NCBI RefSeq assembly: GCF_023716465.1 | Contig: NZ_CP092415.1 | Location: 2,519,501-2,583,500, forward strand | From: Flagellimonas marinaquae | GTDB taxonomy: Bacteria; Bacteroidota; Bacteroidia; Flavobacteriales; Flavobacteriaceae | Length of the DNA stretch: 64,000 nucleotides | Direction: 5' to 3' | Part shown: positions 31,994 to 41,431 of the stretch, one piece after another | Numbering within the stretch: position 1 is the stretch's first letter | Layout of the letters: every line of letters starts with the position of its first letter | Position numbers and translations under genes: made by a program | Notes under the pieces: generated by a model | The model's input: the letters and a program-made list of their open reading frames with translations, nothing else | The model's database searches: none | What the model was told of the DNA's origin: nothing

Positions 31994-32941
31994 ATGCTCA
32001 CCAGAAGGCACATTAGAGTAAAAGTTATGCAGTGCATATATGCATTGGTGCAATCCAAGGACGATTCTTTGCAAAAACAAGAAAAGTTCCTGCGAGTAAG
32101 TATAGACAATATGTACGTTCTGTATCTTTTGATTTTAAGCCTCTTGGCCGAACTTCACCGTTTGGCGGAAAAACATGTGAACCATGCATCCAAAAAATAT
32201 GTGGCCACGGAAGAAGATACATACCCCGATCCCCGAAAATTTGTAAAAAACCGACTGTTGTTGCAATTGGTGAACAACGAAGCATTGAAGAGCGAACTGT
32301 CCGATCGCAAATTGAACAATTGGTATTTGAACGATGAGTATGTGAAGATCATACACAAAGCGATCGTGACCAGTGACATTTACAAGGAATACATGTTGAG
32401 CGGAGACGACAGTTATTCGGACGACCGTAAGTTGGTGATACAACTGTTCAAGGAAATTATTGCCCCTAACGAAAAAATCTACGATTATTTTGAAGATGAT
32501 AAATTGACCTGGGTAGACGATTTTCCAATTGTAAATACATTTTTGGTAAAACGTTTAAAGAAGGCCAAACCAGATTCCGGTGACCGTTTCTTTTTACCGG
32601 CATTGTTAAAAGATCAACAGGATATGGACTTTGCAAACGACCTGTTGACCAAGACCTTGCTCAACGATGCCAAATGGGAAAAAGAAATCGAGGGAAAAAC
32701 ACCGAACTGGGACAACGACAGAATCGCGGAGATTGACTCCATCATCCTAAAAATGGCAATTTGCGAGCTGCTCAATTTCCCATCGATTCCCGAAAAAGTA
32801 ACCCTGAACGAGTACTTGGAGATAGCCAAGGAGTATTCCACTCCCAAGAGCAGCATATTTATAAATGGGGTTTTGGATAAATTGGCCAAGGAATACAAAA
32901 CCGATGGAAGACTGCAAAAAATAGGAAGGGGTCTACAGTAA
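31994..32941 (+). CDS. nusB: Transcription antitermination factor NusB, extended form
   Basis: A 315-residue NusB, roughly twice the E. coli length. It begins TRRHIRVKVMQCIYALVQS, the usual NusB N-terminal helix. The middle part (about 60-215) is an insertion rich in charged residues with no recognised domain. The C-terminal end contains the canonical DNDRIAEIDSIILKMAICEL and TLNEYLEIAKEYSTPKS, then FINGVLDKLAKE. The protein joins NusE in rRNA antitermination. Long NusB is common in Flavobacteriaceae. It is the first gene of an operon with the DUF1573 gene and yajC. Confidence 0.94.
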   Translation: MLTRRHIRVKVMQCIYALVQSKDDSLQKQEKFLRVSIDNMYVLYLLILSLLAELHRLAEKHVNHASKKYVATEEDTYPDPRKFVKNRLLLQLVNNEALKSELSDRKLNNWYLNDEYVKIIHKAIVTSDIYKEYMLSGDDSYSDDRKLVIQLFKEIIAPNEKIYDYFEDDKLTWVDDFPIVNTFLVKRLKKAKPDSGDRFFLPALLKDQQDMDFANDLLTKTLLNDAKWEKEIEGKTPNWDNDRIAEIDSIILKMAICELLNFPSIPEKVTLNEYLEIAKEYSTPKSSIFINGVLDKLAKEYKTDGRLQKIGRGLQ

Positions 32942-32979
32942 ACAATTATTCCTTAATTTTGGAAAAACAAATTTTAATC

Positions 32980-33456
32980 ATGAAAAAAATAACAACAATT
33001 TTTAGTTTGATCATGGTGGTTGCCCTAACCAGCGTATCATGCAAGGACAAAGCATCTGAAAAAATAGTTGCTGACAATGTTGAAAGCGCCGTTAACAGAG
33101 ATGAAGCAGATAAAATGGTGCCGGTAATGACTTTTGAAAAGACCGAGCACGATTTTGGTACCATAGAAAGGGGTGCAGCTCAAGAAACTGTTTTTACTTT
33201 CACCAACACGGGTAATGCCCCACTAATTATTACCGATGCCAAGAGTAGCTGCGGTTGTACAGTTCCAAATCCGCCAAAAGAACCTATTGCACCGGGAGAG
33301 ACCGGTGAGCTTACTGTAAGGTTCAATGGTTCTGGTCAAAATCAGGTTACAAAGACCATTACGGTAACAGCAAATACGGCCAAAGGTTCGGAGCTATTAA
33401 GAATCAAAGCTTTTGTACAGGCGCCTGGAGCAGTTCCAGCGGGTCCTGTTAAATAA
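32980..33456 (+). CDS. DUF1573 domain lipoprotein
   Basis: A 158-residue protein from MKKITTIFSL (32980); an in-frame TTG at 32959 is unlikely because it would place seven extra residues before the signal peptide. Lipobox VSCKDK (Cys22). The DUF1573 (ASH-like, immunoglobulin-type) domain follows: MTFEKTEHDFGTIERG, VFTFTNTGNAPLIITDAKSS, CGCTVPNPPKEPIAPGE and VRFNGSG. The CGC motif may bind metal. Role unproven. It lies 38 bp after nusB and 13 bp before yajC. Confidence 0.9.
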   Translation: MKKITTIFSLIMVVALTSVSCKDKASEKIVADNVESAVNRDEADKMVPVMTFEKTEHDFGTIERGAAQETVFTFTNTGNAPLIITDAKSSCGCTVPNPPKEPIAPGETGELTVRFNGSGQNQVTKTITVTANTAKGSELLRIKAFVQAPGAVPAGPVK

Positions 33457-33469
33457 TTAAAAGACCTCA

Positions 33470-33760
33470 ATGGAAAACCTAGGACAATTTTTACCTCTGA
33501 TATTGATTTTTGCAGTGGCCTATTTTTTTATGATTCGCCCACAGATCAAGCGTCAGAAGGATGAGAAAAAATTCGCTTCAGAATTGAAAAAGGGTGATAA
33601 AATTATCACTAAAAGTGGATTGCACGGCAAAATAGTGGAACTGAACGACAAGGATTTTTCCTGTGTTATCGAAACCATGGCTGGCCGATTAAAATTCGAC
33701 CGTTCCGCCATTTCCATGGAAATGAGCCAAAAGTTGAACAAACCCGCAGAAAAAAAGTAA
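33470..33760 (+). CDS. yajC: Preprotein translocase subunit YajC
   Basis: A 96-residue protein with one membrane helix at about 7-24 (LPLILIFAVAYFFMIRP) followed by the conserved QIKRQKDEKKF and the KKGDKIITKSGLHGKIVEL domain. It associates with SecDF and YidC at the Sec translocon. Third gene of the nusB operon, a common flavobacterial arrangement. Terminated 29 bp downstream. Confidence 0.95.
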   Translation: MENLGQFLPLILIFAVAYFFMIRPQIKRQKDEKKFASELKKGDKIITKSGLHGKIVELNDKDFSCVIETMAGRLKFDRSAISMEMSQKLNKPAEKK

Positions 33761-33788
33761 GCGTATTTTTAAGATATACATATTAAGG

Positions 33789-33828
33789 CGTCCCTTGGAA
33801 GTTAAAATTTCAAGGGACGTTTTTTTTT
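33789..33828 (+). terminator. Terminator of the nusB-DUF1573-yajC operon
   Basis: CGTCCCTTG (33789-33797) / CAAGGGACG (33811-33819) followed by nine T. Confidence 0.92.
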
Positions 33829-33933
33829 GCTATGGATGTACTAGGACCCTTCCCGAAGAAAGATTAAAAGTGAACTATGGGGTAGGTAAATGGTTGGTAC
33901 CGAAAAACAGAATTTAAATAACCGGGATGTTGC

Positions 33934-34524
33934 TTAGCGGTATTTGTCGTTCAGCCCGACCCCGTCCTTGATCATAGGGATAATCTTTTCCAATCTTCGT
34001 AGTTTCGTTTTCTCCTGTTTGGCCTCGGCAATATATTCACAGAATTCCTTTTGCTTGTAGGGCGTAAACTTCTCAAAATCAACCTGTAATTGTGGATTTT
34101 TGGTCAATTCGGATAACAATAACTCGGGAATAACAACCTTTTTGGATTTTTCAGGTTTGATCTCTAAACCTTTTTTTTGGTTTTCCAAGGCCTCTTTCAT
34201 GTAATCCAACACGGTTTTTTTGTCCACTTCATCTAAATCGTGGAACTTCCAATGGCGCATGCCTTTGGTTTTGCCTTCCTGTGCATTTTCCAGTACATTT
34301 TTTGGGTCTTTTAAGTATGCTCCGTTAAAGAACCATACCCCAAAATAGTTCTTGAACTTGCTGATGCCGAAAACATTTTTACCCTTACAAGTATACACGG
34401 GAATACTCCATTTAAAATCCTCCTCAGCGCCAGATTTTAAGGCCAATTCCCTTAATAGGGCAATACCATCCCTAAAGGGATGCTCCTTCTCATAATAACC
34501 TTTTATTTTTTCGGATTTGTCCAT
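33934..34524 (-). CDS. YdeI/OmpD-associated family protein (DUF1801 type)
   Basis: A 196-residue protein from MDKSEKIKGYYEKE (34524), directly after the pepT stop; a frame from 34557 overlaps pepT. The N-terminal part has the DUF1801 fold: FRDGIALLRELAL, EEDFKWSIPVYTCKGKNV and YFGVWFFNGAYLKDPKNVL. The C-terminal part carries the bacteriocin-protection YdeI/OmpD-associated segment, FEKFTPYKQKEFCEYIAEAK. The role is unclear; relatives affect resistance phenotypes. Same transcript as pepT. Confidence 0.88.
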   Translation of the reverse strand: MDKSEKIKGYYEKEHPFRDGIALLRELALKSGAEEDFKWSIPVYTCKGKNVFGISKFKNYFGVWFFNGAYLKDPKNVLENAQEGKTKGMRHWKFHDLDEVDKKTVLDYMKEALENQKKGLEIKPEKSKKVVIPELLLSELTKNPQLQVDFEKFTPYKQKEFCEYIAEAKQEKTKLRRLEKIIPMIKDGVGLNDKYR

Positions 34525-34526
34525 TC

Positions 34527-35756
34527 TCACTTGATTTGACTTGCTGTAAGTTCGCAAATTTTTACGATGACCTTTACCGCTTTTTCCATGCTTTCCAATG
34601 GAACGTACTCGTACTTGCCATGAAAATTATGGCCGCCAGCAAAAATATTGGGGCAGGGTAGTCCCATAAAGCTTAGTTGGGAACCGTCCGTTCCCCCTCG
34701 AATCGGTTTTATGATCGGTTCTATTTGTAGTGATTTCATGGCCTCTTCGGCGATTTCCACAATATGGAAGACAGGCTCTACTTTCTCCCTCATGTTTTTG
34801 TATTGGTCTTCTATGCTCAATTCTATGTATTCCCCATGTTTTTTGTTGAGTTTGGCCTGTATATCCACTAGGAGGTCTTTTCTTGCCTGAAAATGAACTG
34901 CATCGTGATCCCGGATTATCAGCTCTATTTCTGCTTTCTCAATTTCACCCTTAATTTTATGTACATGAAAAAAACCTTCCCGACCTGTAGTGTGTTCCGG
35001 CACTTCGCTCGGTGGTAAGTGCGTTAAAAAGTCGTTGGCAATGCCAATGGCATTAATCATTTTGTTCTTGGCATACCCAGGATGCACACTCTTCCCGGTA
35101 ATCAAAATTTTTGCTTTGGCCGCATTAAAGTTCTCGTATTCCAGTTCACCTACTTGACTGCCGTCCATAGTGTAGGCCCATTCGGCACCAAATTTTTCCA
35201 CATCGAATTTATGGGCTCCGCGACCTATTTCTTCGTCGGGCGTGAAAGCTATCCGGATAGTGCCGTGTTTTATTTCGGGGTGTTGGATCAGGTATTCCAT
35301 AGCCGTGATTATTTCAGCAATACCGGCTTTATCGTCCGCTCCAAGCAATGTGGTTCCGTCCGTGGTAATCAAAGTTTGACCTTCGTATGCTTTTAGGTCC
35401 TCAAAATAATCGGGAGATAAAACAATATTTTTTAATTTGTTCAATACAATGTCCTTCCCATCGTAATTCTCAATGATCTGTGGCTTCACATTCCTTCCAG
35501 AAAAATCGGGAGAGGTATCAAAATGTGAAATAAAACCAATGGTCGGTACTTTTTTTTCAACATTGCTCGGCAGGGTGGCCATGATGTAGGCATTCTCATC
35601 AATAGACACCTCTTGCATACCAATTTGATGGAGCTCCATCACCAGTTTTTTGGCGAGGTCCCATTGTTTTTCGGTGCTAGGGGTGGTTTTGGAGTAGGGG
35701 TCACTTTGGGTATCCGTGGTCACATATTCCAAGAATCGAGCTAATAATTTATCCAT
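34527..35756 (-). CDS. pepT: Peptidase T (tripeptide aminopeptidase)
   Basis: A 409-residue M20B zinc peptidase that removes the N-terminal residue of tripeptides in the cytoplasm. Zinc ligands and catalytic residues are visible in [38 protein letters not shown], and the C-terminal [11 protein letters not shown]; the dimerisation region includes [19 protein letters not shown]. Full length. It is followed immediately by the YdeI-like gene. Confidence 0.96.
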   Translation of the reverse strand: MDKLLARFLEYVTTDTQSDPYSKTTPSTEKQWDLAKKLVMELHQIGMQEVSIDENAYIMATLPSNVEKKVPTIGFISHFDTSPDFSGRNVKPQIIENYDGKDIVLNKLKNIVLSPDYFEDLKAYEGQTLITTDGTTLLGADDKAGIAEIITAMEYLIQHPEIKHGTIRIAFTPDEEIGRGAHKFDVEKFGAEWAYTMDGSQVGELEYENFNAAKAKILITGKSVHPGYAKNKMINAIGIANDFLTHLPPSEVPEHTTGREGFFHVHKIKGEIEKAEIELIIRDHDAVHFQARKDLLVDIQAKLNKKHGEYIELSIEDQYKNMREKVEPVFHIVEIAEEAMKSLQIEPIIKPIRGGTDGSQLSFMGLPCPNIFAGGHNFHGKYEYVPLESMEKAVKVIVKICELTASQIK

Positions 35757-35848
35757 GTTCGTTGGGCATTTTCATCAAAAATAATGCTTATTCAAATGCA
35801 ATTTTAGAAATCATCGGCATTAATGCCTATCTTTCAGAAACCAAATAA

Positions 35849-36280
35849 TTGCACCCACCATTGAAATTTGTAATAGCATCTCTTTTTTTACTTTACGGCG
35901 TTTTCAGCTTTGCCCAAATGGACTGTATTTTGGGTGTTGGAGGGCGTGATAATGAGACCATTGCCAAAGTTTTTGAGCTAACGGAAGTCCAGCGTGAAAA
36001 CCTGAAAAACTGGAGTGCCGAGCTAAAAGTGCGTAACGATATTTTGGAGGACAAGGCTAAGTTCTTAATGAAAAAGAACGAAGAAAGCTCTCCGGAGGTG
36101 TTGCTGGCGGTCAGTAAAAAATATGCAACGATAATGGACAGCATGCGGCAGAATATTCGAATGATGGATAAACGGCTGCTCAGTACGTTTACCGAATCCC
36201 AGTATGACAAATATGTAAAAATGTGCGATCAACTAACTTTACGCCCTATCTACATAAATAGGTCGGTCAACGAAAATTGA
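35849..36280 (+). CDS. Secreted helical protein, loosely Spy/CpxP-like
   Basis: A 143-residue protein with a signal peptide (KFVIASLFLLYGVFSFAQ). It begins with TTG, either at 35849 or more likely at 35861, which gives the cleaner signal peptide; no ATG is available. A near-match to the promoter box (TATCTTTC, 35828-35835) is upstream. The mature part is helical and charged, with LTEVQRENLKNW and FTESQYDKYVKMC, echoing the LTxxQ motifs of periplasmic Spy-like proteins. Function unknown; the relation is inference. Confidence 0.65.
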   Translation: MHPPLKFVIASLFLLYGVFSFAQMDCILGVGGRDNETIAKVFELTEVQRENLKNWSAELKVRNDILEDKAKFLMKKNEESSPEVLLAVSKKYATIMDSMRQNIRMMDKRLLSTFTESQYDKYVKMCDQLTLRPIYINRSVNEN

Positions 36281-36284
36281 TCGA

Positions 36285-36319
36285 TTTGTCCAGAACTGTT
36301 TTAAGAGTTTTTATTTTTG
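36285..36319 (+). promoter_or_regulatory. Bacteroidota promoter of pyrD
   Basis: TTTG (36285-36288) and TATTTTTG (36312-36319), 23 bp apart. The box overlaps an in-frame TTG at 36317, so translation starts at ATG 36338. Confidence 0.65.
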
Positions 36320-36337
36320 TCCAAAATCCCATTTTGC

Positions 36338-37378
36338 ATGTATAAATTTTTGATCCGCCCGGTACTTTTTTTGCTTGATGCTGAGGCTGCGCACCATTTT
36401 TCCTTTTCGGCAATTAAGTTATTCTCCAAACTTGGTTTTGGCGGGCTTTTTAGGAGTGTTTTTGCCATGGACGATCCTAGGTTGGAGCGCGAGGTTTTTG
36501 GGGTCAAGTTTAAAAATCCGGTAGGATTGGCAGCTGGCTTTGATAAGGATGCCAAATTGTACAACGAATTCTCCGATTTTGGTTTTGGCTTTGTGGAAAT
36601 TGGAACGGTAACACCAAAACCGCAGCCGGGAAATCCTAAAAAGCGCTTGTTCCGTCTGCTCGATGACAAAGCCATTATTAACCGAATGGGTTTTAATAAT
36701 AATGGGGTTTTCGAAGCGGTCGAACAATTAAAGAAAAAACATCGCGTAATTGTTGGGGGAAATATTGGGAAGAACAAAATTACTGCGAACCAAGATGCGA
36801 TCAAGGATTATCTGATATGTTTTGAAGCCCTGTTCGAACATGTGGATTATTTTGTGGTCAATGTAAGTTCACCCAACACGCCCGGGCTCAGAGAGCTACA
36901 GGATAAGGAACCGTTGACCAAATTGTTGAAAAAACTAAAGATCCACAATGGTAAACTGGCCAAAAAGTTGAATAAGAAAGAAAAGCCAATTTTATTAAAA
37001 ATTGCGCCGGATTTAACAGATGACCAACTGCTGGATATTATTTCGATCGTAACGGATACACAAATAGAAGGGGTGATCGCCACCAATACGACCATAGAAA
37101 GAAAGGGGTTGAAGTCGCACCTTATTTTAACCGAAGAAAAAGGTGGCCTGAGTGGCAAACCTTTGACTCAAAGGAGTACAGCGGTTATTCGCTTTTTGTC
37201 GGAAAAAAGCAATAAGGCATTCCCGATTATTGGCGTGGGCGGTATCCACTCCCCGGAAGATGCAATGGAAAAATTGGAGGCGGGAGCGGATTTGGTACAG
37301 TTGTACACCGGATTTATTTATGAGGGTCCTGGGCTTATCAAAAAAATAAACAAGGCCATTTTGGAAAAAATGGGCTAA
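36338..37378 (+). CDS. pyrD: Dihydroorotate dehydrogenase (quinone), class 2
   Basis: A 346-residue membrane-associated flavoenzyme that oxidises dihydroorotate to orotate in pyrimidine synthesis and passes electrons to quinone. The N-terminal helices ([20 protein letters not shown]) form the quinone site. FMN and substrate motifs: GAVTP-like [43 protein letters not shown] with the catalytic Ser, [10 protein letters not shown], and [20 protein letters not shown]. It begins at ATG 36338, downstream of a complete promoter. Probably cotranscribed with the LysE-type exporter. Confidence 0.96.
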   Translation: MYKFLIRPVLFLLDAEAAHHFSFSAIKLFSKLGFGGLFRSVFAMDDPRLEREVFGVKFKNPVGLAAGFDKDAKLYNEFSDFGFGFVEIGTVTPKPQPGNPKKRLFRLLDDKAIINRMGFNNNGVFEAVEQLKKKHRVIVGGNIGKNKITANQDAIKDYLICFEALFEHVDYFVVNVSSPNTPGLRELQDKEPLTKLLKKLKIHNGKLAKKLNKKEKPILLKIAPDLTDDQLLDIISIVTDTQIEGVIATNTTIERKGLKSHLILTEEKGGLSGKPLTQRSTAVIRFLSEKSNKAFPIIGVGGIHSPEDAMEKLEAGADLVQLYTGFIYEGPGLIKKINKAILEKMG

Positions 37379-37384
37379 AATTAT

Positions 37385-38041
37385 ATGCAAAGTCTCGTTT
37401 TGTTTCTGGAAACTATCAATTATCCCATATTGATCGGTTTTTTGGTGTCCTCAATTGCCCTTGCCCTGTCGCCGGGTCCAGATAATATTTTTGTGTTGGC
37501 ACAAAGTATCAGCAACGGTACAAAAGCGGGAATGGCCACAGTTTTTGGTTTGGTGTCCGGTTGTTTGGTGCACACTACCTTGTTGGCATTTGGGGTTTCT
37601 GAAATCATAAAACGGAGCGATGCATTGTTTTTTGCCATTAAGCTGTTCGGTGCCGTGTATCTGTTGTTTCTGGCCTATAAAGTGTATCAAAGTGATGCCT
37701 CTATTATGCTCGACAAAGAAGGGCAGCCTGCTAAATCACCAAGGAATCTTTTTTGGACGGGATTTACCATGAATGTCCTGAATCCTAAGGTCACCATTTT
37801 CTTCTTGGCATTTTTTCCAGGTTTTTTATTCAGTGATATACTTGATACCGTGATTCAGTTTTACGCTCTTGGACTACTTTTCATGCTTTCGGCCTTATTG
37901 GTCTTTGGTACAATAGCTTTTTTGGCCGGTAGTATTTCCAATTATTTGACCGGGAATAAAAAAGCGGGGATATACCTAAAATGGGTGCAGATAATTGTGT
38001 TTATGGGTATTGCGGTTTATCTATTTCTATCGGATAAATAA
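37385..38041 (+). CDS. LysE family amino acid exporter
   Basis: A 218-residue LysE/RhtB-type transporter with six membrane helices. LALSPGPDNIFVLAQSIS is the family signature near residue 30, followed by GTKAGMATVFGLVSG, and LFWTGFTMNVLNPKVTIFFLAFFP. It exports an amino acid or a derivative; the substrate is not shown. It begins 6 bp after pyrD and 21 bp before the HMG-CoA lyase gene, so the three probably form an operon. Confidence 0.93.
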   Translation: MQSLVLFLETINYPILIGFLVSSIALALSPGPDNIFVLAQSISNGTKAGMATVFGLVSGCLVHTTLLAFGVSEIIKRSDALFFAIKLFGAVYLLFLAYKVYQSDASIMLDKEGQPAKSPRNLFWTGFTMNVLNPKVTIFFLAFFPGFLFSDILDTVIQFYALGLLFMLSALLVFGTIAFLAGSISNYLTGNKKAGIYLKWVQIIVFMGIAVYLFLSDK

Positions 38042-38062
38042 GTAGTATTTTTACGGATACAT

Positions 38063-38926
38063 ATGTCAAAAGTAAAACTCATAGAATGTCCACGGGATGC
38101 CATGCAGGGGATAAAAACCTTTATTCCAACGCAGGAAAAGGTAAAATACATCCAGTCCTTGTTGGGTTGTGGTTTTGATACCATCGATTTTGGAAGTTTT
38201 GTATCCCCAAAAGCTATTCCGCAGATGAGGGATACTGCTGAGGTTTTGGCCAGTTTGGATTTGTCGCGGACACAGAGTAAGCTCCTATCGATCGTTGCCA
38301 ATGTGAGAGGGGCGGAAGATGCCTGTAAGCACGCAGCCATTGATTATTTGGGTTTTCCATTCTCTATTTCGGAAAACTTTCAAATGCGTAATACCCACAA
38401 GACGATCGATCAGTCCGTGGAAACCCTAAAAGGGATATTGGAATTGGCCGACACCCACAATAAAGAAGTGGTCACCTATATTTCTATGGGATTCGGGAAT
38501 CCTTATGGTGATCCTTGGGATGTGGATATTGTAGGCGAGTGGACGGAAAAATTAGCAGCAATGGGAGCCCGCATACTTTCGTTATCGGATACCATTGGGA
38601 GTTCCACGCCCGAAGTAATCGACTATTTGTTTTCCAACCTGATTCCAAAATTCCCGGAAATCGAATTCGGGGCCCATTTGCACACCACACCGACCAAATG
38701 GCACGAGAAAGTGGATGCAGCCTACAAAGCAGGCTGTCGTCGTTTTGATGGGGCCGTTCAAGGTTTTGGTGGTTGCCCCATGGCCAAGGACGAGCTTACC
38801 GGAAACATGCCCACGGAAAAAATGCTTTCCTATTTTACGACGGAAAAGGCTGATACGGGTGTTAACTGGATGGTCTTTGAGGCTGCTTACAATAAGGCGA
38901 CAGAATTGTTTTCCGAATATCATTAA
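38063..38926 (+). CDS. Hydroxymethylglutaryl-CoA lyase
   Basis: A 287-residue HMGL-like TIM barrel that cleaves HMG-CoA to acetyl-CoA and acetoacetate, the last step of leucine degradation. Conserved features: IECPRDAMQGIKTFIPTQEK (substrate Arg), VSPKAIPQMRDTAEVL, EFGAHLHTTPTKW (metal His pair), and the active-site cysteine loop VQGFGGCPMAKDELTGN. The length is slightly under the mitochondrial enzyme, without a targeting peptide. It closes the pyrD transcript and is followed by a terminator. Confidence 0.93.
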   Translation: MSKVKLIECPRDAMQGIKTFIPTQEKVKYIQSLLGCGFDTIDFGSFVSPKAIPQMRDTAEVLASLDLSRTQSKLLSIVANVRGAEDACKHAAIDYLGFPFSISENFQMRNTHKTIDQSVETLKGILELADTHNKEVVTYISMGFGNPYGDPWDVDIVGEWTEKLAAMGARILSLSDTIGSSTPEVIDYLFSNLIPKFPEIEFGAHLHTTPTKWHEKVDAAYKAGCRRFDGAVQGFGGCPMAKDELTGNMPTEKMLSYFTTEKADTGVNWMVFEAAYNKATELFSEYH

Positions 38927-38928
38927 AA

Positions 38929-38955
38929 AAGGCAACCCATAAGGATTGCCTTCTA
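38929..38955. terminator. Bidirectional terminator between HMG-CoA lyase and TonB receptor genes
   Basis: AAGGCAA (38929-38935) / TTGCCTT (38946-38952) with A-rich and T-rich flanks. Confidence 0.75.
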
Positions 38956-38977
38956 TTTCTTTTGAGCAAACTATTAA

Positions 38978-41197
38978 TTAATATTTGAGCTCTATTCCTG
39001 CATAGATCCCAAATGGATGTCCAGGCCGTAGTCCGGCAGGAACTCTGGCAACTGCATATTTTTCATCCAATAGATTGATCATGTTGGCAGTAAGGGCTAT
39101 GTGGTCGTTGAATTTATACCGGCCTCCAAAGTCCATAATAAAATTTGAACTTACCTTCTCGTTGGCAGGTATGGGACCTGAGCCCGCCAAAGTTCGGAAT
39201 GCTCCGTTGTATCTGCCGCTAAGGTTTATCTCAAATTTATCGTGCTCCAATGATAAAGAGGTGTTGAACTGATGCTTGGAAATATAAGGTAGCTCATCCC
39301 CTGAAGAAACCTCACCCCAAATGTCGTTATTGCTTCCAAAATCGTTCATGAATTCTGTATCGGTGAACGTGTATCCAAACGTGAGGGGCAATTGAAAATT
39401 TGGGTTGTTCTCCAAGATGTTGTAGTTGAGCAAAAGTTCCACACCTTGTACATTTACCTCACCGGCATTAAACTGATCTAGTGAACCAGTTCCGCCCGTG
39501 GCGGCCAGATCACTTCCCAAAAGGTTACTGTAATCGTTATAAAAACCAACAATTTCTCCAGAAATCCCTAAGAATGAGAATCGGGTTCCCAGCTCAGAAT
39601 TTACGCTCTCTTCCGGGTCTTCACCGGGTTGGTTGCTTGGAGGGGAAAATCCTTTGTGGATACCACCAAAAACGGATAGGTCATTAAAGTTATAGTTGAA
39701 ACCAATACCGGGAATAAATACATCAACATTGTTGCGTCTTTCAGAAATATCGGTGCCGGCACGTTGTACATCGTCTGTACCGTAATTCAATCTTTCCAAT
39801 GAAATGTTCTCGTAACGAAGACCAGGGGTCAAGGTCAAGTTGTTTATTTTTAGTTTGTACATGGCGTATGATGCGAAAGCCTTGGCACTGCTGATGCGGT
39901 TGGCATTGGTTCCGGGAATACCGGCATTTACCAATTCCATGTTTCCGTTTACCATGGCGTAATCGTCTATCCATTGAAAGCGATCTTCTTCGTCGTAATG
40001 GTAGCGCAATCCAATTTCCAGATCATGGTAGGTGTTTGCTCCGCTCCAGTGATAGTCCAATTTGGTTTGAACACCGGTGGATAAATAATCACGGTTGTTG
40101 TTTCTGGAGTTAAGGAAATCGTTCGCACCGCTGTTTGATGAACCTTTAACCAGGTCGAGGTAGGGTTCGTAGGTATTGGGGTCGTTAAAAATAGTACCGA
40201 TACCTTCCCGTTCACCATCAATGGTAACGTAATCTACCTTATACCAGTTTCTGCTAAAATCGTTGTAATAACCGGTTGTGGTAATCCTGAATTGATTATT
40301 GAACTTTAAAGCGTATGTTCCCATTACCTGAAAATGTTCCGCATTCATTTCATCATTTTGGGAGCCAGCATAACGGTCGAAAGGATTGGCGTTAAAATCT
40401 TCTTGAGTAAGTCCTAGGTAAGTCTCATGGGAAGTTTCATCAGAGTATTGAAATTTGAGCTCAAACTCTTGTCCAAGCTTAGCTTCTGCATTGGTATTGA
40501 GCCTAACCTTGGCAACTAGATCATTCTTGTCAAACCCTGTATTATCATCATTCCGAAGGTTTTTAAATCCATTTGAATTGTAGTTGAGGTATTCAACAGA
40601 GTACCCAAAATTTTTGTAACTATCACCAAGTTGAGCATGTACTCTACCAGTATCAAAGCTTCCGTAGCTACTGTTCAGAAAAATTCCGAAGTTATCGGGA
40701 ATTTCTGTAGAGATCATATTTATGGCACCTCCAGTGGTGTAGGGTCCAAATTGAACCTGACTGCTTCCCTTTAAAATTTCAACGGCCTGCATCCTTGCAA
40801 TGGTGGGGAAATAATAGGCAGAGGGTGCGCTGTAGGGTGCCGGAGCTATAAGGACACCATCTTCCATTAAGGTTATTTTAGAGCTTCGTTCGGGAGAAGT
40901 TCCTCTTAAACTGATGTTGGGACGTAGCCCAAAGCCATCTTCTTCATAAATATTTACGCCGGGAACTGCACGCAGTACTCGGTTTACATCGGTATAATTA
41001 AACTTTTTGATTTCCTCGGGAGAAACGTAGTATGATGAACCCGTTCTGTTTTTTGCGACAAATTTGCTCCCAAAAATAACTTTGGCGGATAGCACCACTT
41101 CGTTCAATTCTATTAGTGTGGAATCACTGTTGGATGCCTGTTGCCCGGAAACAAGCAGGATACAAAAAAATGCGATGATTGTAGTTAGTCGATACAT
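38978..41197 (-). CDS. TonB-dependent outer-membrane receptor (FecA-like)
   Basis: A 739-residue receptor from MYRLTTIIAFFCILLVSGQQ (41197), which supplies the signal peptide; a frame to 41266 is excluded because the promoter box lies inside it. The plug domain (about 50-170) contains NRVLRAVPGVNIYEEDGFG, PNISLRGTSPERSSKI and VEILKGSSQVQFGPYTTGG. A 22-strand barrel follows and ends with aromatic HPFGIYAGIELKY. It imports a ligand, perhaps ferric citrate or another siderophore, driven by TonB. There is no N-terminal signalling domain and no adjacent sigma factor or SusD, so it is not a polysaccharide system. Confidence 0.93.
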   Translation of the reverse strand: MYRLTTIIAFFCILLVSGQQASNSDSTLIELNEVVLSAKVIFGSKFVAKNRTGSSYYVSPEEIKKFNYTDVNRVLRAVPGVNIYEEDGFGLRPNISLRGTSPERSSKITLMEDGVLIAPAPYSAPSAYYFPTIARMQAVEILKGSSQVQFGPYTTGGAINMISTEIPDNFGIFLNSSYGSFDTGRVHAQLGDSYKNFGYSVEYLNYNSNGFKNLRNDDNTGFDKNDLVAKVRLNTNAEAKLGQEFELKFQYSDETSHETYLGLTQEDFNANPFDRYAGSQNDEMNAEHFQVMGTYALKFNNQFRITTTGYYNDFSRNWYKVDYVTIDGEREGIGTIFNDPNTYEPYLDLVKGSSNSGANDFLNSRNNNRDYLSTGVQTKLDYHWSGANTYHDLEIGLRYHYDEEDRFQWIDDYAMVNGNMELVNAGIPGTNANRISSAKAFASYAMYKLKINNLTLTPGLRYENISLERLNYGTDDVQRAGTDISERRNNVDVFIPGIGFNYNFNDLSVFGGIHKGFSPPSNQPGEDPEESVNSELGTRFSFLGISGEIVGFYNDYSNLLGSDLAATGGTGSLDQFNAGEVNVQGVELLLNYNILENNPNFQLPLTFGYTFTDTEFMNDFGSNNDIWGEVSSGDELPYISKHQFNTSLSLEHDKFEINLSGRYNGAFRTLAGSGPIPANEKVSSNFIMDFGGRYKFNDHIALTANMINLLDEKYAVARVPAGLRPGHPFGIYAGIELKY

Positions 41198-41236
41198 TGT
41201 GTTAATTAAGACTGAGTTTAAATAAAAAAATCGGCG

Positions 41237-41267
41237 CAAAATTACTACTAACTTTAGGTAAAGCAAA
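41237..41267 (-). promoter_or_regulatory. Bacteroidota promoter of the TonB receptor gene
   Basis: On the minus strand, TTTG (41267-41264) and TAATTTTG (41244-41237) are 19 bp apart, an exact match to both halves. The predicted leader is about 35 nt. No Fur-box-like palindrome is recognised. Confidence 0.7.
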
Positions 41268-41400
41268 GCTTATTTGGAATAAATAAATTTAACGACAGAG
41301 CATTTAACATTTTTGGGTAGTCTACCAACATACTGCAAGACCAAATCAAAAATGTAAAAACATAAAGTGTTAGTAGGTTCGACGTTGTTTAAAATAGTGG

Positions 41401-41408
41401 TATATTTG
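41401..41408 (+). promoter_or_regulatory. TAnnTTTG promoter box of guaB
   Basis: TATATTTG, 24 bp before the guaB ATG. A -33 TTG at 41385-41387 is too close (13 bp) to be confident. Confidence 0.5.
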
Positions 41409-41431
41409 CACGCAATTAATCCGTAATTGCA

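Noticed and set aside
38978..41431. Riboswitch or Fur box before the TonB receptor
   Set aside because: No cobalamin-type structure or Fur-like palindrome could be found by eye in 41198-41431.
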